Shown here piece by piece: positions 1 through 8,034 of a stretch of 58,401 nt of DNA. Within the stretch, counting starts at the first letter, position 1, and each line of letters starts with the position of its first letter. The position numbers and the translations under genes were made by a program. The stretch is from JBPBPI01 sp050954885 (GTDB taxonomy: Bacteria > Pseudomonadota > Alphaproteobacteria > Caedimonadales > Caedimonadaceae): the NCBI GenBank assembly GCA_050954885.1, contig JBPBPI010000100.1, positions 1 through 58,401 on the forward strand, read 5' to 3'. Under the pieces are notes generated by a model that saw only the letters and a list, made by a program, of their open reading frames with translations, was not told the DNA's origin and did not search any database.

Positions 1-52
1 ACAAATACTCAACAACACGAGACCGTAAATCTGTACTATATCCGTAACTCAT
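1..52 (-). CDS. IS630-type transposase, N-terminal fragment
   Basis: Seventeen codons from the ATG at 52 run to the window edge. The SYGYSTDLRSRVV pattern matches the DNA-binding start of IS630-family transposases, and it closely resembles the fragment at the right edge (MSYGYSIDLRERVLFYI). The DDE catalytic part lies outside the window. Because the two copies differ in several residues and in the leader, they are related but distinct elements. Confidence 0.7.
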   Translation of the reverse strand, partial: MSYGYSTDLRSRVVEYL

Positions 53-93
53 CCCTATTTATAACATTGAGTAATTATATATGCAATCAGCTA
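1..93 (-). mobile_element. IS630-type insertion sequence, 5' end (runs off window)
   Basis: The minus strand has an ATG at 52 followed by MSYGYSTDLRSRVVEYL, the typical start of an IS630-family transposase (helix-turn-helix N-terminus). The likely outer tip of the element, TAGCTGATTG read on the minus strand, lies at 93-84, next to a TA at 94-95, the dinucleotide that IS630/mariner elements duplicate. The second IS at the right edge has the same 10-base tip at nearly the same distance from its transposase ATG (43 against 44 bases, counted from the flanking TA). Only the first 17 codons are in the window, so whether the element is intact cannot be seen. Confidence 0.75.
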
Positions 94-94
94 T

Positions 95-304
95 AGTGTT
101 GGCAGTACAGCAGGTCAAGCCTTTTTTGGGACCCCGACACTTGTAGGTGGCATGTGTAAAGTAACAGGAAATGCGTGGAGCAGTGTTTCAAATTGGTGGT
201 CCAGCAATCCTTCAGAAGAATCCCCTGAAGATTCCGACAAGAGTTCTTCGGAAGATTCGTTTGAAAGTTTTTCCGATGAAGAAGCTGAAAAATCTGAAGG
301 TTAA
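95..304 (+). pseudogene. 3' fragment of a secreted or effector-like gene cut by the IS
   Basis: An open frame of 69 codons runs from the IS insertion point to a TAA at 302-304 and has no start of its own. It encodes a small hydrophobic, glycine-rich stretch (GQAFFGTPTLVGGM), then a tryptophan- and serine-rich stretch, then an acidic Ser/Glu/Asp tail. An intrinsic terminator follows directly, so this is the genuine end of a gene. The 5' part would lie beyond the IS. The junction codons (AGT GTT) match those at the miniature-element insertion in the gene at 28339, possibly because the two genes are paralogues. No family is recognised. Confidence 0.55.
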
Positions 305-316
305 GTTTTCAATACA

Positions 317-348
317 GGTTGGCTCTTATTCTAGAGCTAACCTTTTTT
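317..348 (+). terminator. Intrinsic terminator of the truncated gene
   Basis: A 10-bp stem (317-326 with 333-342, one G-U pair) has a six-base loop and is followed by a run of six T. It lies 12 bases after the stop at 304 and overlaps the end of the convergent ubiH-type gene. Confidence 0.7.
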
Positions 349-1525
349 AAAGACCCATGGCATGACGGGTTAAACGTCGTCTGATAAAAGGCAATGATTG
401 CGTCACTTTCAAGCCTTGTCCACGAACAAACCCAAAAGCTTTGGAAGAACCTGAAAAGAGACGCACCAAACCATCGGTCATTAAACTTAAGGATGCAATA
501 TCTGTGATGCGACGGCGTTGATAACGCTTAAGCAACATTTCACATCCTACATCCATACCTAAATGGGCAGCTTCAGCTAAGATATGTGCGAGTTCTTCTG
601 CATCTCGAAATCCTAAATTGGCCCCTTGACCGGCAATTGGATGAATCGCATGAGCTGCATCCCCAATTAAAACACAGCGTTTTGTGACCAAACCATGAGC
701 CACCGTTATATTTAGGGGATAACATGCCCGTTCTGAGGTGATTTCAAGACCGCCTAAGTAAGGAAACCTCAAGTATAATTCTTGGGCAAATTCTTCGGTA
801 GACAAAGATTTCATCACATCAGCCCAATCGTCATTGAGACTCCATACTAAAGAAGATTCATGAGTCCTTAGGGGCAAAAAAGCTAAAGGTCCTGTAGATA
901 AAAAATGCTCAAAGGCCACATTATGATGGGGAAGCTCGTGACGTACTGATGTCACCAAAGCACTTTGATGATAAGATCTGGCATAATCTTTGATATTTAT
1001 TTCTTGACGAATTTGAGACAAACGACCATCAGCGCCGATCACTAATTTGGCTTTTATTTCCTCGCCTTCTTTCAAACGAATTGTTGCTTCATGATCATGA
1101 AAGATCAAAGAATCCACCTGACAAGGCGATTTTAAGTCAATGTTGTCATAAGATAATAAAACTTGATGAAGACGTTGGCGCAGCTTGAAATTATCAACAA
1201 TAAAACCCATGGGGTGATGACCGGCATCTTCTGCATTGAAATGCACAAAACCCGAACCAGAGGCTTGTGAAATCCGAATTTCACGAATAGGTGTAGACAT
1301 GGGTTCAAGATCTTGCCACAGGCCCATTTTTTGTAAAATAAGGGACGATCCCCAAGACACAGCCGTGGTACGCCTGTCAAAATGTTCCGTATGTGTGGAC
1401 TCAAATACATGACGGTCCAACACAATAATCCGTAATTTAGTGGGCGCCAAAAGACCCGCCAGGACCGATCCAACCAGACCACCCCCTATAATTGCAATAT
1501 CACACGTATTTATTTGATTTGACAT
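347..1525 (-). CDS. ubiH: UbiH/UbiF/COQ6-family FAD-dependent monooxygenase (ubiquinone ring hydroxylase)
   Basis: The 392-residue length is normal for the family. The N-terminal dinucleotide-binding motif IIGGGLVGS (about 12-20), the middle GADGRLS motif and the C-terminal GDAAHAIHPIAGQGANLG motif (FAD ribityl binding) are all present. Enzymes of this family hydroxylate the ring of ubiquinone precursors at the inner membrane. Alphaproteobacteria often use one or a few paralogues with relaxed position choice (UbiH, UbiF, UbiL, UbiM), so the exact ring position cannot be assigned from sequence alone. It is a stand-alone gene, convergent with the truncated gene on its left. Confidence 0.9.
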   Translation of the reverse strand: MSNQINTCDIAIIGGGLVGSVLAGLLAPTKLRIIVLDRHVFESTHTEHFDRRTTAVSWGSSLILQKMGLWQDLEPMSTPIREIRISQASGSGFVHFNAEDAGHHPMGFIVDNFKLRQRLHQVLLSYDNIDLKSPCQVDSLIFHDHEATIRLKEGEEIKAKLVIGADGRLSQIRQEINIKDYARSYHQSALVTSVRHELPHHNVAFEHFLSTGPLAFLPLRTHESSLVWSLNDDWADVMKSLSTEEFAQELYLRFPYLGGLEITSERACYPLNITVAHGLVTKRCVLIGDAAHAIHPIAGQGANLGFRDAEELAHILAEAAHLGMDVGCEMLLKRYQRRRITDIASLSLMTDGLVRLFSGSSKAFGFVRGQGLKVTQSLPFIRRRLTRHAMGL

Positions 1526-1596
1526 GCTTTAACTTTAAAGATCAATTCTTGAGATAACAAGCTCAGAATTTTAAAAAATATTCTGTCATAAAAATT

Positions 1597-2094
1597 TTAT
1601 TGCCTAGATCTTTCTAATTTTTCAGTTACATTTTCTTTATTAAAATTTATTCTTAATTTTATTTGGCAATCTTCTAGAAAATAACAAAATTTCATAAAAG
1701 GTTTTATCGTAACAGTATCAAATTCTTTTAAATCATCACGATACAGAACATAACTTATTATACGATTTTGATTACATTTTGTTTCTATTAGTTTTACTTT
1801 TACTATTTCTTTTACTTTTATCTCTTTTACTTCATTATTATCATGATTAGAAAGAGATTTTATCAAATAATAATTAGCTTTTTCTTGAGTTAAATCTATA
1901 GGTGTTGGTATTTCTATCACTTGAGGATCAAACGTTTTGAATCGACCAAATTCATGTACAATACATTCATTATTTGGTAAAAAAATTTCCACTTTTTTAT
2001 AAGGATTTTCAGGAAAATTATATATCTCAAGTGTCGTTAAAGTTGCAAAAGCAACTTTATTCATTATTAAAAAGATTAAAATAAATTTTTTCAT
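1597..2094 (-). CDS. Small secreted protein of unknown function
   Basis: This 165-residue protein has a clear signal peptide (MKKFILIFLIMNKVAFA, cleavage likely after the AFA). The mature part is rich in Lys, Ile and Asn with mixed hydrophobic and charged residues, predicted to be mostly beta-strand. Three cysteines sit in the second half and one earlier, which could form disulfides. It is more AT-rich than ubiH beside it. I recognise no family. The 231 bases that separate it from the divergent lipoprotein gene show no clear feature beyond AT-rich sequence. Confidence 0.6.
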   Translation of the reverse strand: MKKFILIFLIMNKVAFATLTTLEIYNFPENPYKKVEIFLPNNECIVHEFGRFKTFDPQVIEIPTPIDLTQEKANYYLIKSLSNHDNNEVKEIKVKEIVKVKLIETKCNQNRIISYVLYRDDLKEFDTVTIKPFMKFCYFLEDCQIKLRINFNKENVTEKLERSRQ

Positions 2095-2325
2095 TTTTAA
2101 AGCTTTCTAAATTTTGTCTTTATTAAATTTCATAGAAATTATAACAAACCCCATTAAAATCAATCAGAAATAAAAATCAATCTTTCTATGAACTTAAAAA
2201 TTATCTATGGATTAATTGTGCTTGTCGCCTTCAAAATCTACTTCAGACAAATATTTTGATAGACAAAATTACTTCTGCCCCTTTATATTAGATATTAATT
2301 ATTTATTTTCAAAGAAAGATGTTTT

Positions 2326-2820
2326 ATGCAAAAAATTTTATCTTATGCCAAGCATTTCGTCATAATCGGTGGCGTCGCTTTTTTGCTCAATGGGTGCGCA
2401 CGCGATCTTTCACCAAATTCTTATTCTGACAGCCATGTTGGCGAAGCGTCACGTACCTATAAAGGCAGAATCGTCAGCGTTCGCACGGTCAATGTTGGCT
2501 CTGAAAAATTGGGTGACAATTATATAGGTACAGCCGTTAGTGGAATCGGTGGTGGTGTTTTGGGTAACCAGTTTGGTAAAGGACATGGGCGACTCGCAAC
2601 AACAGCAGGGGGTGCCATCTTAGGTGCGCTTGGTGGCGCTTTTGCTGAAAAAGAATTGAAAAACCAAGATGCTTTTGAATACGTGGTTGAACTTCAAAAT
2701 GGTGAAATGCGTACCGTGGTTCAGGGTATGGATACAAAATTCTCACCTGGCCAGTCAATTTTATTAATGATCAGCGATCGTGGACGTTCACGTATTGTGC
2801 CAAATCAATCAGGATTTTAA
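2326..2820 (+). CDS. Glycine-zipper outer-membrane lipoprotein (SlyB/Pcp, rickettsial 17-kDa antigen type)
   Basis: The 164-residue protein begins with a lipoprotein signal peptide ending in LLNGC (lipobox, Cys about 24). The middle carries a glycine zipper, GIGGGVLGNQFGKG then GAILGALGGAFAEKE, which typically inserts in or spans the outer membrane. The C-terminal third (VVELQNGEMRTVVQG) matches the small beta-barrel-like domain of SlyB/Pcp lipoproteins. The role is outer-membrane integrity or stress response by analogy. It is a single gene with its own upstream region of about 230 bases. Confidence 0.85.
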   Translation: MQKILSYAKHFVIIGGVAFLLNGCARDLSPNSYSDSHVGEASRTYKGRIVSVRTVNVGSEKLGDNYIGTAVSGIGGGVLGNQFGKGHGRLATTAGGAILGALGGAFAEKELKNQDAFEYVVELQNGEMRTVVQGMDTKFSPGQSILLMISDRGRSRIVPNQSGF

Positions 2821-2838
2821 GAAATTTAAATTTCTTGT
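2821..2838. repeat. Short AT-rich palindrome after the lipoprotein gene
   Basis: An 18-base self-complementary sequence (AAGAAATTT/AAATTTCTT) overlaps the end of the gene's stop region. It has no T-run, so it is only a weak candidate for a 3' stem-loop. The remaining 225 bases before typA show nothing identifiable. Confidence 0.3.
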
Positions 2839-3063
2839 AACAAATTGCTTTTTTGAAGGTGTAAATATTGTAAAAACACTTTCAGAAAAGTGATTTGTTT
2901 CTTCCTAAATATCATCTAAAATGCTATAAATATTTTTAAATTGAAAACAACTGTATGAATACTACTTTCATGAAGTTCATATTTTAAACCCCAATTAAGG
3001 GTAAAAATTAAGATCTCTACGCCAGAATCAGGCATCAAACAAAATGGATATGACAATAAAACA

Positions 3064-4914
3064 ATGACAAATATGATAAATCTTCGCAATCTCGCCATTA
3101 TTGCTCACGTCGACCATGGTAAAACCACTTTGGTTGATACTCTTTTCCGTCAAAGTGGAACCTTTCGGGACAATCAGAAAATTGATGAACGCGCCATGGA
3201 CTCGAATGAGTTAGAAAAAGAACGCGGCATTACCATTTTGGCCAAGTGTACATCAGTTCAATGGAATGATGAAAAATCAAATACGCCTTACCGATTAAAT
3301 ATTGTTGACACACCAGGACACGCCGATTTTGGTGGTGAAGTTGAGCGAATTTTAAGCATGGTGGATGGTGTTTTATTGTTAGTGGATGCCGCTGAAGGTC
3401 CAATGCCACAAACCAAGTTTGTCGTGATGAAGGCATTGAAACTGGGACTTAAACCCATTGTTGTCATCAACAAGGCCGACCGTCCAGATTCGCGTGCTGA
3501 TGAAGTCGCTAACGAAGTTTTTGATCTTTTTGCGGCCCTTGATGCGACCGAAGAACAACTCGATTTTCCTTTAACTTTTGCCTCAGCCAAACAAGGTTGG
3601 TCCACACGCGACTTAAGTCAACCGGAGACGACACTGACAAGTTTATTTGAAACTATTGTGCAATATATTCCAGCACCAAAAGTCGAAACCGATGCCCCTT
3701 TTTCGATGTTGGTGACGACATTGGAAGCAGATCCTTTCTTAGGGCGTATTTTAACAGGACGTATCCAAACGGGTGTAGCACGGGTTAACATGCCAGTTAA
3801 ATCCATCGGCCATTCTGGCGAAGTTCTAGAAACAGGACGTTTGACTAAATTATTGGCTTTCCGCGGATTGAACCGCGAGCCGATTGAAGAAGCATTTGCA
3901 GGCGACATCATTGCGGTCGCAGGACTTGAAAGCACAACGGTAGCCGATACCATTTGCGCGCCTGAGGTCACAGAGGCTATTCCTGCACAACCCATTGATC
4001 CCCCTACATTGATGATGACATTTTCCATCAATGACTCTCCTTTGGCAGGACGTGAGGGTAAAAAAGTAACCTCTCGTATGATTCGCGACCGTTTGTTCCG
4101 CGAGGCCGAAAGTAACGTCGCCATTCAAATTAAAGAAAGCGATCAAAAAGATTCATTCGAAGTGGCAGGACGTGGTGAGCTTCAATTAGGTGTTTTGATT
4201 GAAACCATGCGCCGTGAGGGTTTTGAGCTGTCTGTCAGCCGTCCACGCGTGGTCTATCGCAATGATCCTGACACGCAACAAAGACTTGAACCTATTGAAG
4301 AAGTTCAGATCGATGTTGATGAAGAATTTTCTGGAATTGTGATCGAAAAGGTTGGCCTTCGTAAGGGTGAGATGATCGATATGCGCCCATCCAGTGGTGG
4401 TAAAACAAGAGTTACATTCCTAGTCCCTGCCCGCGGCTTAATCGGATATCAAGGTGAATTTATGACCGACACCCGAGGCACAGGAGTCATGAGTCGACTT
4501 TTTCATGCCTATGAGCCTTATAAAGGAGGCATTAGCAAACAACGTAATGGTGTTTTGATTTCAACTGATATCGGCAAAGCAGTGGCTTATGCTTTGTTCA
4601 ACCTTGAAGATCGTGGTATATTTTTTATTGAACCAGGGGATGACGTTTACAATGGTATGATCATTGGTGAAAATAATCGTCAACAAGATTTGGAAGTGAA
4701 TCCTCTTAAAGCCAAACAATTGACGAACATGCGCGCATCCGGCAAAGACGAAGCCATTCGTTTGACACCTGCGCAACGCCTCAAGCTGGAACAAGCTATG
4801 TCTTATATTGAAGATGATGAATTGGTTGAAATTACACCCAAAAATATTCGCCTAAGAAAACAATATCTTGATCCCAACGAACGTAAGCGGTACAGTCGTC
4901 AAAAAGAAGATTAA
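3064..4914 (+). CDS. typA: Ribosome-associated translational GTPase TypA/BipA
   Basis: The 616-residue protein has the full TypA layout: GTPase domain with G1 AHVDHGKTT, the Switch-I DSNELEKERGITI segment, G3 DTPGH and G4 NKAD; domain 2; and the EF-G-like domains with the TypA-specific RGTGVMSRLFHAYEPYKG stretch near residue 480. It acts on ribosome assembly and stress adaptation. Two starts are possible: the ATG at 3064, or the ATG at 3073, which gives MINLRNLAIIAHVDHGKTT and is closer to the usual family start. No good ribosome-binding site separates them. Confidence 0.95.
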   Translation: MTNMINLRNLAIIAHVDHGKTTLVDTLFRQSGTFRDNQKIDERAMDSNELEKERGITILAKCTSVQWNDEKSNTPYRLNIVDTPGHADFGGEVERILSMVDGVLLLVDAAEGPMPQTKFVVMKALKLGLKPIVVINKADRPDSRADEVANEVFDLFAALDATEEQLDFPLTFASAKQGWSTRDLSQPETTLTSLFETIVQYIPAPKVETDAPFSMLVTTLEADPFLGRILTGRIQTGVARVNMPVKSIGHSGEVLETGRLTKLLAFRGLNREPIEEAFAGDIIAVAGLESTTVADTICAPEVTEAIPAQPIDPPTLMMTFSINDSPLAGREGKKVTSRMIRDRLFREAESNVAIQIKESDQKDSFEVAGRGELQLGVLIETMRREGFELSVSRPRVVYRNDPDTQQRLEPIEEVQIDVDEEFSGIVIEKVGLRKGEMIDMRPSSGGKTRVTFLVPARGLIGYQGEFMTDTRGTGVMSRLFHAYEPYKGGISKQRNGVLISTDIGKAVAYALFNLEDRGIFFIEPGDDVYNGMIIGENNRQQDLEVNPLKAKQLTNMRASGKDEAIRLTPAQRLKLEQAMSYIEDDELVEITPKNIRLRKQYLDPNERKRYSRQKED

Positions 4915-4940
4915 GAATTTTAAGGTACTGGCATAATATG

Positions 4941-4969
4941 AAGGGTCATTTTAAAAGATGGCCTTTTGT
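4941..4969 (+). terminator. Intrinsic terminator of typA
   Basis: A 9-bp stem (4941-4949 with 4958-4966, two G-U pairs) closes an eight-base loop and runs into a short T-run. It lies 26 bases after the typA stop. Confidence 0.6.
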
Positions 4970-5011
4970 CTTCAAAGTCAGTAAATTATCGTTCATGGAG
5001 ATTCTCTTAAC

Positions 5012-5653
5012 ATGCGTTTAAACGCGAAATCAATCATTCTGCTTCTTTTTATTATCGTTGTGATGATTTTATGTGGCTGGATTGGAAAAATTTATTTTCG
5101 GGCACAATGGAATGAAGCAGGCCCAAATATGGTGGCCCAAAGTCAAGATAAAGGGAATAAGGGATTTCCAGCCATTGGGGGTCCATTTCAACTCTATGAT
5201 CAAAATGGCCAAGCCCGCACAGATGCCGATTTCAAAGGCAAGATCATGCTGATTTATTTTGGCTATACCTTTTGTCCTGATATTTGCCCTGCTGCCCTCA
5301 TTAATATGACAGATGCTTTAACCGAACTTGGTCACAAAGCACAGCAAATTCAACCAATTTTTATTACAATCGATCCGACCCGCGACACGGTGCCCCATCT
5401 TAAAATTTATATGGAAAATTATCATCCCAGTTTTATCGCATTGACCGGAGAGGCACAATACATTGAATCTGCCAAAAAAGCTTACCGCGTCTTTGGCGCC
5501 AAGGCTAAGCCTGATGATACCAGTACCGAATATATTATGGATCACTCTTCAATTATTTATGTCATGGACCGCCAAGGTCGCTTCATCACGCATTTAAATC
5601 ATTTAACGCCGCCCAAAGAAATTATTCGAATTTTACAACAAATTATAAATTAA
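5012..5653 (+). CDS. SCO1/SenC/PrrC copper chaperone for cytochrome oxidase assembly
   Basis: The 213-residue protein has one N-terminal membrane anchor (residues 8-22) and a periplasmic thioredoxin-fold domain. The copper-binding set is complete: Cys88 and Cys92 in FGYTFCPDICPA and His178 in MDHSSI. Sco proteins deliver copper to the CuA site of cytochrome c oxidase subunit II, or act as redox thiol proteins. The following gene starts 16 bases after the stop, so the two may be co-transcribed. No oxidase genes are in the window. Confidence 0.93.
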   Translation: MRLNAKSIILLLFIIVVMILCGWIGKIYFRAQWNEAGPNMVAQSQDKGNKGFPAIGGPFQLYDQNGQARTDADFKGKIMLIYFGYTFCPDICPAALINMTDALTELGHKAQQIQPIFITIDPTRDTVPHLKIYMENYHPSFIALTGEAQYIESAKKAYRVFGAKAKPDDTSTEYIMDHSSIIYVMDRQGRFITHLNHLTPPKEIIRILQQIIN

Positions 5654-5669
5654 CAGAGAGGATTATAAA

Positions 5670-6335
5670 ATGCAGATTAAGTATCCTTGGATTAAAAATT
5701 ATATATTTATAGTCTTGATATTTTTATCCTTAAATATAAATGCTCAAGAAAATACTGAAAATATGGCATTGAAACATTTGGATATATTGGTGGTTGAAAT
5801 TAAACAGGCCCTGACCTCAGATACCTTGGTGGCTGTGGAACGCGATCAAATTTATGACATCATAGGCAGCCTTGGTATCTGTCGTCCTGTGGTACAAACG
5901 GTGCTGGAGCAATCAGCATCCCACGTACTGTTAACATCTGAGGCAACACCAAATCCAGCGCATCCCATTATAGAAAACCAAGACGCATCAAACGAATCGC
6001 TTGCCATAAACGCACCTCATCAAACGATCCCCTCGGCTCAACATATATCTTCTATGGACATGATATTAAATAAATTTGATACACTTAAACTTCACTTGAT
6101 TCAACAATTGGCAGACAATAAGATTGAGGCAACGCACCTTGAATCTGCCTATACCTTAATTGGATCGATCAATTTATGCCGGCCTATCTTAAAAGGGGCT
6201 GATCTGCTGTCAGAAAAAATGAAAGCTGAAACTTCTAAAGATCAACCTGTGTCAATCCCTGCTCCTGAACATCCTATACCTGCACCAAATCCTCCTGCCC
6301 CCTCTTTAGAGACGCCAACACCAATTGCTTCATGA
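5670..6335 (+). CDS. Secreted protein with an internal duplication, unknown function
   Basis: The 221-residue protein has a signal peptide (hydrophobic 10-24, NAQ cleavage site). Two copies of a roughly 45-residue helical unit follow: the first ends DIIGSLGICRPV and the second ends TLIGSINLCRPI, each with one cysteine before Arg-Pro. Between and after them lie Pro/Ala/Thr-rich linkers, with a strongly proline-rich tail (PAPEHPIPAPNPPAP). It follows the Sco gene by 16 bases with a good AGAGAGG ribosome-binding site. The repeat looks like a small helical hairpin that could pair through its conserved Cys. No family is recognised. Confidence 0.6.
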   Translation: MQIKYPWIKNYIFIVLIFLSLNINAQENTENMALKHLDILVVEIKQALTSDTLVAVERDQIYDIIGSLGICRPVVQTVLEQSASHVLLTSEATPNPAHPIIENQDASNESLAINAPHQTIPSAQHISSMDMILNKFDTLKLHLIQQLADNKIEATHLESAYTLIGSINLCRPILKGADLLSEKMKAETSKDQPVSIPAPEHPIPAPNPPAPSLETPTPIAS

Positions 6336-6439
6336 ACTATGATTTTTTGAGCAACATTACATAAGAAAAGCCTGCGCAAGCTTTTTAAGTTTTTGAGTTA
6401 AGGTTCTATAAATCATAAAGTTAGTATAGATAATTTTAT

Positions 6440-6468
6440 CCAACTTGAAATTTAAAATTTCAATTTGG
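6440..6468. repeat. Inverted repeat between convergent genes
   Basis: CCAACTTGAAATTT (6440-6453) pairs with 6455-6468 apart from one mismatch, leaving a one-base centre. It sits between the convergent ends of the genes at 5670 and 7957 and could terminate either, but lacks a clear T-run. A weaker hairpin with a T-run lies at about 6364-6383. Confidence 0.4.
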
Positions 6469-6484
6469 ACAAATCTTATGCTAA

Positions 6485-7957
6485 CTAATCATCAAAAAAT
6501 TGACCATGAAATCCAAAAGGAATAAGATTTGGTGTCATCAATCGCGCTTGTTCTTGCAAATTTTTGGCATCTAGAATGAGAAGAAAAGATTTCTTTGCTT
6601 TAAAGTCATTGACGATACTTAAAATTACACCATCATCTTCGCAATTGGCTTGAGGATGGGCCACAAACACAGGCTCCCCTGCATAAGCGTCCTCTTGATA
6701 CCAATACTTTGGCCTTCCTTTATGATCATACTTAACCAATCCATGACCTTGAGGACGGGTATGAAGTGCATAAAAATACCTGTAATCTTTTGTTCTAAAA
6801 GATTCATTCAAACGTGGAAATTCAAAATGCTCTGAGGTTAAAGTCTGATTCTCAACACCTTTTGTAAAATCAATTTTCAATCGTAATAATCGACTTGGTG
6901 ACGTTTGAGTTGAAGGATAGCTGTTGACCTTATTGACCACATCGGACGTTCTGTAAGCAATTAGGTCCACCATAATTTGACCGTTACTTTCAAAGCCATT
7001 GATATGATGAAAACTGAAAAAAGGATCTGTCAGAAACATTTTATATTGACCTGTGTCGCGATCAATCACATACACTTTGGTTTTGGCCATTGCATCCCAC
7101 TTAAAAGCTTTAATAAATCCCTGATTTAAATCTTGAGGATTTTGTGCGCGCAAAGGATAATCAATCAGCACAAAATATCTGCCAGCTAATGAGAAGCTAT
7201 GCATATAAGAAATCGATGTCACTGGGATAGAACACACCAACTTTCGAACATTTGAATCAGCAAAAATTTTATAAATCTTATAAGATGTTTTAAGCAAACC
7301 AATATCTATCAAAAAATTCCATGTCTCTTTGGTGCCAGGATCTACCAAAACATGAGCAGATTCAAAACTGTATTTTTTCGGCAGATCATCCCTATACTCA
7401 AAAGGAGCAACCGTATTAAGTTGATGATCAAATTCCACTGGCAATGGAATTTCTGTCAGTGCCACCCTTTTATTATTTAATTTGGCGACATTAACATTGG
7501 CATTAGCAATAGCTTCATTTTTATGGCTCCATAAGAAATCGAGATAAGAAAAAGTATCCTTTATGGGTTGTTGATCAAATCCTAAAAAATCAAAGGTACC
7601 TGTTGATTTAAATTTTTGATAAGGATCGGATTTTAAAAATTTGCAATCATAAGTTACCCTTCCTTGTTTAAAGGTAAAAGCATGCAATTTGGCGAATCCA
7701 TCAAACCAATGATTTAGAAATTTTCCCTGATTTTCAACAATTCCTGGTCCATTACGCACCAATTGACCAGATAACCATGAAGGCACTGTTCCTTTGACTT
7801 TTAAAAAAATATTTTTGATTTCCTCTGTATTTTGAAAAAAATGTAAAGGTGACATTATATTGTGTTGTGCAGAATCTACAGGATCAAAAGAACCTGGTTG
7901 AGAACAACTCAACAAATTCAAAACAAGCCCAAAAAGAATGGTAAAATTAAAAAACAT
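6485..7957 (-). CDS. Carotenoid (apocarotenoid) cleavage oxygenase of the RPE65/CCD family, lipoprotein-type
   Basis: The 490-residue protein matches the seven-bladed propeller family that cleaves carotenoids or related polyenes with an Fe(II) held by four histidines. Those histidines are visible: His202 (SAHVLV), His253 (YMHSF), His317/318 (FHHINGFE) and His484 (GFHGQF). The WFDGFAKLHAF block near residue 84 is also typical. Unusually, the N-terminus reads as a lipoprotein signal peptide ending LLSC (Cys18), predicting export and lipid anchoring, whereas most bacterial members are cytosolic. No carotenoid synthesis gene is in the window, so the substrate may come from a host. Family assignment is firm and substrate unknown. 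Confidence 0.88.
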   Translation of the reverse strand: MFFNFTILFGLVLNLLSCSQPGSFDPVDSAQHNIMSPLHFFQNTEEIKNIFLKVKGTVPSWLSGQLVRNGPGIVENQGKFLNHWFDGFAKLHAFTFKQGRVTYDCKFLKSDPYQKFKSTGTFDFLGFDQQPIKDTFSYLDFLWSHKNEAIANANVNVAKLNNKRVALTEIPLPVEFDHQLNTVAPFEYRDDLPKKYSFESAHVLVDPGTKETWNFLIDIGLLKTSYKIYKIFADSNVRKLVCSIPVTSISYMHSFSLAGRYFVLIDYPLRAQNPQDLNQGFIKAFKWDAMAKTKVYVIDRDTGQYKMFLTDPFFSFHHINGFESNGQIMVDLIAYRTSDVVNKVNSYPSTQTSPSRLLRLKIDFTKGVENQTLTSEHFEFPRLNESFRTKDYRYFYALHTRPQGHGLVKYDHKGRPKYWYQEDAYAGEPVFVAHPQANCEDDGVILSIVNDFKAKKSFLLILDAKNLQEQARLMTPNLIPFGFHGQFFDD

Positions 7958-7990
7958 TATAAGATAATATAGGAACGAATAGTCGTTTTA

Positions 7991-8024
7991 AACCTCGAAC
8001 TTTCTATACAAAAAATTCGAGGTT
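7991..8024 (-). terminator. Stem-loop after hpf
   Basis: AACCTCGAA (7991-7999) pairs perfectly with TTCGAGGTT (8016-8024) over a 16-base loop. It lies just past the hpf stop on the minus strand. The following bases include only a short T-rich stretch, so termination efficiency is uncertain. Confidence 0.5.
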
Positions 8025-8034
8025 ATCAAGAATA

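Noticed and set aside
3288..4146. Long open frames on the minus strand inside typA
   Set aside because: Shadow frames of a strongly conserved gene with higher GC codon use; the translations look random.
6650..6835. Small plus-strand open frame inside the carotenoid oxygenase gene
   Set aside because: Lies fully within a well-supported gene on the other strand, with no ribosome-binding site or recognisable product.
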